A stretch of 64,000 nt of DNA from Macrocystis pyrifera. Its lineage: Eukaryota > Sar > Phaeophyceae > Laminariales > Laminariaceae. Shown piece by piece: positions 1-10,104 of this stretch (position 1 is its first letter; every line of letters begins with the position of its first letter). The position numbers and the translations under genes were made by a program. The stretch spans positions 2,480,001 to 2,544,000 of the forward strand of contig JASSKH010000010.1 of assembly GCA_031763025.1 (NCBI GenBank), given 5' to 3'. The notes under the pieces are model-generated. The model was given only the letters and a program-made list of their open reading frames with translations, did not search any database and was not told the DNA's origin.

Positions 1-132
1 CCACCTCCGTGGCAACATGCTGAAGTATTTGCCGGCGGGGTTGACGCAATACGTGCTCAACAACTTTCCAAGAAATCCCCCCCCTACCACGTCACCTAGG
101 ACGACGTTTCGACCCCTCTTCAACGACTCAAA

Positions 133-704
133 TTGGAAAAGATTACTGGACACCAATCGGTTAGAGGTCGAGGTGGCGTCATCGCGGTGGTGTACGAGAC
201 GCACTGGACAGGACTGTTCCGTCCATCCTGGGAACGGGAAATGGATATTCAGCTTTTTCACCGCGAAATTTTGCGCTACTGGGCCGGCACCCCGAACCAG
301 CACCGCCAAACCAACCGCCTGTACCGCCGGATGCGAATCAGTGCGGAAGCTTTCTCGAAGTAACGGCGAGCGGTTTCTGGCACCCGGCTATGGCTGCGTA
401 TCGCACGCCGATTGGCTTCGCCGATACTGCAACACCGTGCTACCCAACGGGGCAACTTTTGGTACGAGGGCGATGACGGTCTGTGGTGGTTGGGGAAAAA
501 CAGCGCGACTACGCCGACGGGTGGAGTATATTTAGTTCGATTGGACGACCCGGGACCGATCAAGTTTTTTCTCCGGCGCGCTACACGACTTCGACGAAAG
601 CTGCACGAGGATCTTGGTGCCTGGAACTACAGTTTGCTAGCGCTTTCGCACTGGGGGTCCAGCGTAACGTAGATGATTTTCGCGGCGCCGCCGTGGATAG
701 CTGA
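133..704 (+). pseudogene. Broken retroelement tail with chromodomain-like segment
   Basis: Two overlapping frames carry pieces of one protein. The first (133-363) has the pattern VYETHWTGLFRPSWEREM followed by a hydrophobic 'ILRYW' helix, which resembles a chromodomain (aromatic, W-x-G, S/T-W-E-x-E) of the kind found at the C-terminus of Ty3-type integrases. The second (412-672) carries DGLWWLGK and YLVRLDDPGPIKF, a beta-rich SH3- or Tudor-like segment. A stop at the end of the first frame and the change of frame show it is broken. No protease, reverse transcriptase or integrase core is visible, so it is a remnant cut by the window edge. The family assignment is by pattern only. Confidence 0.4.
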
Positions 705-1472
705 TTTTCGCTTCTCGGCTGCATTCTATTCTTTTTTTCGTTCTGCTCGGTGTGTTCCTGGTTTGTTTTTCTTGGGCTGGGTTGGGGATGATTTTTGCGT
801 ATTTTGTCCTGCCTGCCCCCCCGCTTAGTGTCGGGGCTGGTCTGGGGGTATTGGGGCCACTCATTTGTGGCACAGGGCGTGTTTCCAGAGTTGTGGGCTG
901 GGTTTGGGTGGTTACTAGCGCCTTCCGTGTTATTTTTTCTTCTCGTGTTTGGTATTCACTTTTCGCTTTTCCGTGAAACTTCCTCGCCCTCTCCCCCGGT
1001 TGCGGGTGGCAACACGATGGCTTTCGTTGACGATTTATTCCTGCCGCTTGAGGCCAGGCTTTCCCTTCTTTCTCGTTTTTGACGTGCATGGCCGGCTTCG
1101 TTGCCTTGCCGTTCAGAGGTGTGGGAGTGGGTTTTGAGGAGCCGCATCTTCGACTCATGTTCTAGCTAGTGGAATCGGGGTTTCCACGAATTCCCCTTAA
1201 TTCTGCGTATACGGCTCATCAGAGTGGGCTAGTGTTATGGTACTGCTTTGAGGCTGAAAGTCTGGGAATTACCTGGGTTCAGGCGCTGGGATCGTTTTTG
1301 TAGTACTTGGGAGGCGTCTCTTAAATGGAAAACCAGGGGTTTCCCCAGCGCGGCACAAGCTTGGCCCCCAGTCTCCGCGTGCACGAGAGGAATGAAGTTG
1401 TTGTTCTATCTGTAAGCAAACAACACACGTGAGTACCAACGAGTGCCGGCTTAATAGGCAAACCTGTCGAGG
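705..1472. other. Non-coding stretch, no gene seen
   Basis: T/G-rich sequence after the retroelement remnant. It may be the 3' part of that element, but no second terminal repeat is visible. Open frames here lack recognisable motifs. Confidence 0.4.
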
Positions 1473-1477
1473 GATAC

Positions 1478-1743
1478 TGTTGATTGTACTCAGATACACG
1501 ACATATAAGATCCATGGTAGATTGGGGAGTTCCACGCTGGAAAGGGATTCCGGCAGTAGGGTATTGGGATATCGGGGTAATGTGTGCCCACCAATGCCAC
1601 TCGTCAGGTGGAACCCTCTACTGCATGTGAGGCGAGTCAACTCTACAGCGAAGATGTAATATAAGAGGAGTTCCGCTTCATGTCTGGAGTCAGCCACGCG
1701 TTCCCGTGCCAACTGCGCCTATACCTTTAGGGATCAATCAACA
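1478..1743 (+). repeat. 5' LTR of the non-autonomous element
   Basis: 266 bp, TGTTGATTG...CAATCAACA, preceded by target duplication GATAC. Contains a TATAAG-like box (within ACATATAAGATCC, about 1500) that could serve as promoter for + strand transcription. Confidence 0.92.
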
Positions 1744-1745
1744 CA

Positions 1746-2699
1746 CTAGTGGAATACCGGTGATCTTCTATTGGCAAACGTAGCCCAGGCCAACCCAAAG
1801 AGGCGGGAACCTGCTTCCAGCATGTCTATTCTTTTTAGGTGATGTGCTTCGTGAGGGAGCCAGCGTGTGTGTGTATTTTGAAGATGAGATCGAGGTCCTG
1901 GAGGAGAGGACGTGTGTGTGAGAAGAGTCAGGAGATGCCGCACCAGGAGAGCAGCAGCGATCCCAGCGGGGCCAAGTTTGAGCCGGACCTGGTAGAATCG
2001 CTTGGCACTGGTGGCGAAGGCGCTGGAGAGTAGTAGTTGCAGGGACACAGCAGCAGCTCCAGCAGCACCGTCAGCAACGTCGGCAGTCGGAGGATTGCTG
2101 CACTTTTGTTGCGACGATAAAGCGCATGCAGTAAGCACCGTTACCGCCGCCGTCGTGTCGACCGCCGCGTAACCGTCGCTGCTGCAACACCCCGGGATAG
2201 CCAGGCATCTGCCTGAACCTGTGGGTTCGCTGCGCGCTGGCGACGTAAATGTAGAACGTATATTATTATGTGAAAGAGAGAGTTTGGCCGGCAGGAGCCG
2301 GGAGGGAAGGTGGAGACCGCGGGAGCGACGCTGAAAGCGTTCTGGCAGAATCCGCCTGGACTGCTGAAGCACCACGCCCGCAGGTGGTTGATGGGGGGGA
2401 CGTTGCCCCCGAGGAAGGAGTCGAGGGAGAGTGAAGATGGGCGCAGGGGGAGGAGTCTGCATCATCATCTGTTCGGGATGCGGTGCCTCAAGAGAGAGGA
2501 GGAAAGAGAAGGGATCGAGGCGCCACCGGCAAGGACTTACGTCCGCACCAGGAGGAATAGCTGGATGACCCGAGCTGCGGTGACGCCATGAGACGGAACG
2601 GAGAGGCAGCCGCGGCGGAGGCAACAGCAGTAGTGTTCGGGGCATCGGGGTGATTCTTGCTGAATGCGGTTGCCTGTGAATCTGGATGAATATTTTCAT
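1746..2699 (-). other. Long antisense open frame inside the LTR element
   Basis: A 317-codon frame on the strand opposite to the element's transcription fills the GC-rich first half of the interior. It is rich in Pro, Ser, Leu and Arg with short Ala runs, and I recognise no domain. It may only reflect GC-rich composition, or it may be captured host sequence. The second half of the interior (2700-3710) is AT-rich with no long frame. Confidence 0.2.
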
Positions 2700-3718
2700 C
2701 GCTTGTATTTTGGAATTGTTTTTTTCTGGACGATTTGGATTCCGCGAGAGTTATTGGAGTTTTCGAGTAGTTTCAATATCAAATAAAATTCAAGTGAAGG
2801 AATGTATGCTATCTCGCATTACCGTCGCGATCTGTGTATCTATGGCGGGAGTAGGGGATAAGGGGAGACTCTTGTCCGGGGGAACGGGGTTCCTCGCGAT
2901 CTCTGGCATTTAATTTCTTGGCTTAATTTTATTTTTGATGAGTATGGCTACTGTGATATTTTTCCATGATTTTCATTAATTTCCTATAAATTAGAGGGAG
3001 CGGTTTTTGGCGAGACTAAAGAGAGACTATGAAGCGCCTGGGGGCGTGTGCGGTCCATATGAAATGTTTTCTGATTTGGAAGGTTTGGGTAGTATTTCGG
3101 AAATTGAGAGTTTGATTTTTTTTTGGTTCTTGAAAATTTGTGCTTTTGTTCAAAGTCAGTACTGACTGAGTGGTCCAGCAGGTAGTGCTAATGTAATTCC
3201 CTAGGGTGGGTCGGGAGTTGAAGTCTCACCGAATTCGTAAGTTGACATTTTCGAGCGTGCGCGCTGGAGACAATACGAATGATTATGATAGTGTGCCTGT
3301 AGACACCAGTAGCGTTTGGCGAGGGGATGGCCCCGGAGATCACTGTACTAAGTCGACGAGATTCCACTGAATATCTTTTGACCAATTCGGCGGAAAACGC
3401 CGTTTTTTTACCTGACTGAATCCGAGAAGAATGCCGTTTTACCTGGCATTGGATTTCGAGAGTTTTATGTGTTTGCAACAGAGAGGCTGGGGATTTGAGC
3501 ATTTGAATACCTATTTGAGGGTTTGAGTGTTGATTCAAGAATTTGATTTTTTGAGTTACAGATTGGATTTTTGACTTTCTGAGTTTGATTCGAGTTGATA
3601 TTTTTATTGAGATGCCCTGCGATGTCGTACATTTTCATGTACAGAGCTGAGGGGAATATTGCTCATGCACAGGAGCAGGGGGGATATGAGTATGGTCGTG
3701 TATATTGAGTAGGGGGGA

Positions 3719-3984
3719 TGTTGATTGTACTCAGATACACGACATATAAGATCCATGGTAGATTGGGGAGTTCCACGCTGGAAAGGGATTCCGCCAGTAG
3801 GGTATTGGGATATCGGGATAATGTGTGCCCACCAATGCCACTCGTCAGGTTGAACCCTCTACTGCATGTGAGGCGAGTCAACTCTACAGCGAGGATGTAA
3901 TATAAGAGGAGTTCCGTTTCATGTCTGGAGTCAGCCACGCGTTCCCGTTCCAGCTGCGCCTATACATTCAGGGATCAATCAACA
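3719..3984 (+). repeat. 3' LTR of the non-autonomous element
   Basis: 266 bp partner of the 1478-1743 repeat, with about nine base differences. Followed directly by GATAC (3985-3989). Preceded by the purine-rich tract at 3711-3718. Confidence 0.92.
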
Positions 3985-4019
3985 GATACAAAGTGTCCCG
4001 ACTTCTGACCTTGACAATG

Positions 4020-4800
4020 TTAAAACTTTCAAGGGGTCGGGTCAGGTCGGGTCTGGTCAGGAAGTGTTCAAAATTTCACGGGTTGAGTCGGGTTGGGCCT
4101 GGTTGGGTCGGGGCGGGTGAAGAGTTTCAAATATCACGGGTCAGGTCAGGAAGCGTTCAAAAGCTCGCGGGCCGGGTCGGGTCACGATCCGCGATAGACG
4201 GGTCACTCAGGGGTCGGGCCACAGCATGACCCGCAAGTTGTTTTTTTGCTGACCCGCGGATCCTACACTTCGAAATTTCCGCGTTCTACCCGAAGGCTTA
4301 TTTGGTACCGATACTCAGTAACACTAATTTTGATGTCATTTTCAAATATCAACACACGCGAAACCTACACCATCCAGGTATGCATGCATGTCCGCATACA
4401 TACATCGTCACCAAGATACAGCTATGCTTCCTATCACTGCGGGATACAACAATGAAATGGCCGTGGTGTTTTGGAGCGTCGAAACACGGGCCGGATCCGC
4501 GGGTCGAGATAAATGATCTCGCGGGTTGAGGTGAATCGATCGATGACATGACCCGTACCTCACGGATCAATGAGAAGTTTAGCGAGTCGGGTCGGGTCGG
4601 CGTTCAAAATCTCATGGGTCGGGTCGGTGTTCAAAATCTCATGGGTCGGGTCGGATCAGGAGGAGGTTTTTAAATCTGGCGGGTCGGGTCGGGTTCGGGT
4701 CAGGAATTTATCAAATCTCGCGGGTCGGGTCGGGTTGGATCAGGCCAACATATCTCAAAACCCGACCCGGCCCGTGAGGCTTTTGACCTTGCTTGACCCG
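4020..4800. repeat. GGGTC-rich degenerate minisatellite
   Basis: Blocks of GGGTCGGGTCGG alternate with a spacer resembling GTTCAAAATCTCATGGG, with some copies inverted near 4200 and 4760 (CCCGACCCGG). About 4245-4560 between the blocks is unique-looking sequence without a gene. Confidence 0.75.
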
Positions 4801-5046
4801 TGAACAGCCCTGGAAAAAAAGTGGGCATCAACTGGAAGCCCCTCTTGTACACAGTTTCCTCTTAGCAGGGGTCCCTACAAAGGGACGACCTTCCTATCAA
4901 TAGTTCCTACCTGTACCGTTTGGCGTAGACTTAACAGTGACGGGTTGCTGCTGGAATCCCCCAAAGACATATGCACTACTGCACTCGGAACTCGTGTCGG
5001 GTGGCCGGCGCTCCTGCTCGACGACCGCCCCCGAGGAAAAGCCATT

Positions 5047-5143
5047 GTTAACCCTTTTAGTACAGCAGTCCCGTTCTGGGGACAAATCGCTTGGAAATAG
5101 ACTGGTTTCCCCAAATCGGGACTGCGGTACTAAAGGGGTTAAC
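5047..5143. mobile_element. Foldback MITE, GTTAACCC family
   Basis: Near-perfect inverted arms of about 38 bp: GTTAACCCTTTTAGTACAGC at the left is matched by the complement of a right arm ending GGTACTAAAGGGGTTAAC. The whole 97-bp unit folds into a hairpin. Related sequences with CAGTCCCGTTTT cores lie near 32795-32875 and 36183-36262. Confidence 0.75.
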
Positions 5144-5519
5144 AGAATTGCCGAATTGCTGTGCTGGAAGTACGGTATCGCGATATACTATTACTGTACA
5201 TGTACATCAAGATCACGATCTATCCATCTACAGTTAGTAGATCATGAACTACAGCGAGTAGATCACCACCGAGAGATTGCGACCTATCATCGTGCATATA
5301 TCATCTCCAGCAGCAGCAGCAGGTCCCACGTTTGACGGTATATGATTAGGCTGCGTGCGAGGGCCGTATCGTACACACCTCATCCCGCGCGCCGAAAAAC
5401 ACGAGTTGGATCGTGCAGAAAACATATAAATCAGGGATCTACCTGGCTCCCCAAAATATCCACTACATTTAGGTCACGAAATAATGAAATTAATAATTCA
5501 GGCCTGTTCACGGGTCATG

Positions 5520-5692
5520 ATCCGACCCGCGGATCGGGTCAGGAGGTCTGAAAAAAATCACGGGTCGGGTTGGGGCGGGTCGGGTGGTATTTTAATATCA
5601 CGGGTCGGGTCGAGTCGGGTCGAGTCCTGCCGGGTCGGGCCGGGTCGGGTCGGGCTAGGTGACCACATGCGACTCGACCCGCGAGTTTTGAC
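5520..5692. repeat. GGGTC-rich minisatellite, second block
   Basis: CGGGTCGGGT units with interleaved AATATCAC spacers, the same family as 4020-4800. The last part (5670-5692) is in inverted orientation. The stretch 5147-5519 between the blocks holds nothing I recognise. Confidence 0.75.
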
Positions 5693-5699
5693 CCGACCG

Positions 5700-6122
5700 G
5701 TAAACCGCCTAGGAAATAATAAAATAATGGAGATCCCATCTGTCCTATGTGTGGCTATTCTACCAGCTGAACAGCTATATTACTACTGTCGTCATCGTGG
5801 GCCGCCTCTGGGCATACCATGGTTGTATTCGTGCTGGATCTGCGACAGACCAGCCAACCACACGAGCAAAAGCTATACCAGAAAAAAGACAACCGAACCA
5901 ACTCGCATATATGCCGATCGATATACACGCCGGGAAGTATTCATATTATATCGCCCGTGACCGCCCCCCCTTCCCCCCCCCTTGACAGCACATCAAAAGC
6001 AGCGGCAGAAAAAATACAAAAAACCATGAGACCGGTAAAGCACACGCAAATACACAGGGTATATAAGTATACACAAGACAAGCAGCCGGTTGCAGCAGCT
6101 GCCTATCGCGTGCTCCTTCCTT

Positions 6123-6123
<1 letters not shown>
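5700..6123. other. Unremarkable non-coding stretch
   Basis: No gene or repeat recognised; the right end runs into the poly-C tract. Confidence 0.4.

Positions 6124-6199
<76 letters not shown>
6124..6199. repeat. Poly-C tract of 76 bases
   Basis: Uninterrupted C from 6124 to 6199. Lies about 540 bp beyond the stop codon of UBC9, where it reads as poly-G on the gene's strand. The length may be an assembly artefact. Confidence 0.9.
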
Positions 6200-6201
<2 letters not shown>

Positions 6202-6607
6202 TCCCGAGACATCACAAGGCCTTCCAAACTCCAGGAACACCACCCGTCGATCTCCGTGCTCGCATTGACGGAGCGTATCCCAGGGAGCGGAGAAACGAAT
6301 GGGCGGATAGGATTGGGCGGGGAGAGTGAGAATAAGCGCCCACCTTTCCAAGAAAAACAACAAACGAACAGCCCTATGCAACTCAACGAACCCAATGCGC
6401 GCAACGTGGTATCATATGCTCAGCGAGGACACAGTCGCAGAGAGGTATCAGCGGCAGCAGCGCGACTGCACCCAAAAGATAACCCTTCCTATCGCTACAC
6501 CCTTCACCCTCCCCTCCCTCCCCCCACAGACACCGCCTCCTCCCCCCGCCCCCCCCCTACGCATCCTCCCACCCCACTGCCTACCTCCTACCCTCCTCTC
6601 CTGCCCC

Positions 6608-6690
6608 GTCCCGGCATTGTAGGGATGCGAGGGTATATGGCCATACGACTACGGCCATGCATGATAGTGAGTACCCCCCCCTCTCCCCCC
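6608..6690 (-). repeat. Poly-G-headed repeat, antisense copy after UBC9 stop
   Basis: Contains the complement of the family core (GGCCATGCATGATAGTG...) followed by a C-tract. On the UBC9 strand this is G-tract then core, immediately after the last exon. Confidence 0.75.
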
Positions 6691-6724
6691 CTCCCCCCCG
6701 CCTCCTCCAGAATACAGCAGCGAT

Positions 6725-6730
6725 TTTATT
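6725..6730 (-). promoter_or_regulatory. Candidate poly(A) signal of UBC9
   Basis: AATAAA on the minus strand, 10 bases after the UBC9 stop codon. Position is unusually close to the stop, so it may not be the functional signal. Confidence 0.35.
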
Positions 6731-6740
6731 TTTCGCTGGG

Positions 6741-6807
6741 TCACGTGGAGGGGATGTTCTTCTTGGCCTCAAGCCGTACGCGTCGTTTGTATTCATCCTT
6801 ATTCGAC
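6741..6807 (-). CDS. UBC9: UBC9 exon 6 (stop)
   Basis: 67 bases, [20 protein letters not shown] to the TGA at 6743-6741. Acceptor ACAG|GTCGAA. The exon is bracketed on both sides by poly-G-headed repeats in divergent orientation. Confidence 0.94.
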
Positions 6808-7484
6808 CTGTCAAGTCAGGCCACCAAAGCGTTCACAAGACACCACGGAGACGAGAAGGGAAATGGGAGGGTGGTGGGTGGGGGGGCGGGGGACGGAGAG
6901 GGGTGGGATTGGAGGGAGGGTGTACTCGATAGGAGAGATGTACTCGATCTCATGCATGGCCGTAGTCGTATGACCATAGGTCGGTGGGAGGGGGGGGGGG
7001 AGGGGGGTGTACTCGATAGGAGAGATGTACTCGATCTCATGCATGGCCGTAGTCATTTGACCATAGACTCTCGCACCCCTACAATGCCGGGACGGAGCAT
7101 GTCGGGTTTTCACCGACCAGGCAGACATTGCTTGCACCAAGCGCGAAGCGCCGTGAGGTGTCCGGCGAGTCGCACGAAGGGCGAGCTGCATCCTACTAAG
7201 AACCGCTTGTGAGGCGGACTTTGCATATGGAGGACAGCCTCAATGAGTTAGTTTAATTTCCGGGTGTAGCCACTTCCAGAGACAGCAATGGGAGTACTAT
7301 GTAACTGCCTCTTGGGTGCCTTGCCTTGAACACCACGTGATACGATCAATTCCCTTGTGCAGAGTAAAGGTTCTTTACTTCGCACAAATGATCTCACTCG
7401 ACAACCAGCTGTGGGCGACCGCCAAAAAAAAAAAAAAAAACGGTACCCTGGATTGGGGGGGGGGGGGGGATGGGGGGCGGTGGG

Positions 7485-7581
<97 letters not shown>

Positions 7582-10070
7582 GTACTCATTATCATGCATG
7601 GCCGTAGTCGTATGACCAGAGACCTTCGCATCCCTACATCGGGGGGGGGGGGGGGGGAGAGCGTACTCATTTGTTGATTGCCTTAGTCATTTGACCATTT
7701 GACCTTTGCCTACGCATCCCTTTCGACACGGAGCAAGGCTTAGGGTTAGGATTGTGGGCGGGGGGGTACTTGATATCATGCATGGTCGTAGTCGTTCGGA
7801 TCAGGGGGAGGGGAGTTAGGGGGTGTACTAGCAGTGGTACAGTTTTTGGTCCCTCTATATAGTGCCGGTATGTATGCGCCAGGCAACAATACCGGCACTA
7901 TAATAGCGGCAACCGGCACTATTAATAACTACTCCCTCCGCACACTACTACACTGATCAGTGTAATCTGCCATCTATGCCAAGCGATTTAATAGGCACTA
8001 TAGCGGGCAGCCGGCCCTACAGAGGGACCACCACTGTATGACCATAGACCCTCACTTCCCTACAATGCCGGGATGGAGCACGTCGGGCTTTCACCGACGA
8101 GGCAGACATTGCCAGCACCAAGCGCGAAGCGCCGAGAGGTGTTGAGCAAGTCGCATGAACGGTGAGCTGCATCCTACTGAGAACCGCTTCTGACGCGGAT
8201 TTTCATGCATATGGATGGCAGCGTCAATTAATTTATTTATTTTCCGGTGTGGTCACTTCCAGAGACAACAATGCGTTTACTATGTCACTGCGGCATGGGT
8301 GCCTTACCATGCACAAAACTACGTGATCTGATCATCCAACTTGTGCGGAGTTAAGGTTCTCCCTGTACAAAATTGATCTAACTCGACCGCCAGTCGTGGT
8401 CACCGCCAAAGAAACAAAAAAAAAAAACGGTACCCTGGTTGCCTGGTTGTCTAGCTCACGCGGTGAGAGGCGTGTTTCACAGCGTTGTCACCAACCGACG
8501 CCAACCCAACCTATATATATACATATAGTGGAGGGGGCGGGGGGGGGGGGGGGGGGGGGGATAGTCCTTTGGATCACTGTTGCGCATTTGATGTTCGAGG
8601 CTATTGTACGAACAAATCCGACAGATGACAAATCGATATTCGACATTTGATATTCTATATTCTATTCGAATTTTTCGATATTCGACCCAAAGAAATGAGC
8701 ACTCACACGAAGAGCTGGTAGGCCTCGGATTGCGCCGGGCTATTGGGGTTGGGCGTGTCGAAGAGATCGTGGATGCCCATGAGCATTTGCTTGATCGTGA
8801 TCGCCGGCCTCCACCCCTCGTCCTCATCCAAAATGCTGGTGTTAAAAAGCCAATCAGGAAACAGCGCGATGCATGTCACGTCGCGGTTCGCGGCGAAACG
8901 GTCGTACGTATTGTATGCTGTATGATATATAGGGCATAGGGTATCACGTTACGTTTCGGGGAGAAACGGTACATCAGCAAAGGGCGGCGCATGTCAAGTT
9001 CCGCTTCGCGGCGAAACAGTCGTATGTATAATGGGGTTTTTCACGTTACGTTCTGGGTGAAACCGTCGGCACGGAATACGCGACACATATCAAGTTACGC
9101 GTAGCGGCGCAACGGCTGCATGTATGATAGGGTTTCACGTTACGTTTCGGGGCGATGCGGCCAATCAACGAAGCCCGACGTCATGCCACATTACGCTTCT
9201 CGGCGAAACAGTCATACGTACGATGGGCTTTCCACGTTACGTTTTAGGGCAAAACGGCCACTCAAGAAAGCACGACACAAGTCACGTTATTCGTCGCGGC
9301 GAAACTGTCGTATGTAGTCATGTACAACAGTGTGTCACGTTACGTTTCGCGGCGAAACGGCCAAACCCGAAAAAAGCGCGACACCAGTCAAGTAGCGGTT
9401 CGTGACGAAACGGGCGTATATATGCATACACTAAACTGTAGGATTTCACGTTGCGCTTCGCGACGAAACCGTCGGAACAAGAAAATCTTCGTTCGACATT
9501 TGCACACTTGCACTGGGTGTTGGCTATAATAAGTAACACTCTTGTCTCTCAATACAAGAGCGTTACCATTAATACTACGGGGGTCCATAGTAAACAGGAC
9601 CAAATATCGTTCTTAAAAATAGGTAAATATGTAGGTTTTTGTGTGTACCGTAGGTCCTATTAACTATGGTCCCCCGTAATATATAAATATCCAGTCGAAA
9701 CCATCCTCATGTACAGGGCCAGAGTCCCCCTGTTTGTATTTTGTATATTCCTTCCCATCTATTATCTTCTTCGCCTTTCTTCTCCCCTATCCCTCCCTGC
9801 TGCAGATTTAACACAGACCCAGGGTCATAAAAAGCAGACTCTTTCTCCCCCCTCCCCACAAGCTATCGAGCTACGAAAACCGGTCTAGCGGGGGGGGGGG
9901 GGGGGGGGGGGGTGCGTGCGACGACTCGCACATCCTTACGGTAACGCCTCTTTACCTGAGGCAAATGGTGCCTGACGGGTAGACGTTGGGGTGAAACAGC
10001 GGGGGGACGAACTTACACTTTGGCGGCTGCACACAAAACGCACAAGTCGTCGTAGAAACCGCAGCGTCAG

Positions 10071-10104
<34 letters not shown>

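Larger units (their letters stand above)
1478..3984 (+). mobile_element. Complete non-autonomous LTR retrotransposon (LARD/TRIM type)
   Basis: Two 266-bp direct repeats (1478-1743 and 3719-3984) both begin TGTTGATTG and end CAATCAACA. The 5 bases before the first (GATAC, 1473-1477) are repeated exactly after the second (3985-3989): a target-site duplication, so both borders are certain. A purine tract AGGGGGGA (3711-3718) abuts the right repeat as a polypurine tract should, which sets the + orientation. The roughly 1,975-bp interior has no gag, protease, reverse transcriptase or integrase, so the element must have moved with another element's enzymes. I count nine mismatches between the two LTRs by eye (about 3.4%), so insertion is not very recent. 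It lies about 2.7 kb beyond the 3' end of UBC9. Confidence 0.93.

Noticed and set aside
3165..3240. tRNA-like stretch (GACTGAGTGGTCCAGCAGG ... GGGAGTTGAAGTCTC)
   Set aside because: It has A-box and B-box flavour, but no full cloverleaf or acceptor stem can be paired, and it lies inside the LTR element.
6090..6329. Long poly-Pro and poly-Gly open frames (also 7248-7677, 41658-42203, 49181-49714)
   Set aside because: They exist only because homopolymer C or G runs lack stops; they lie outside the joined exons.
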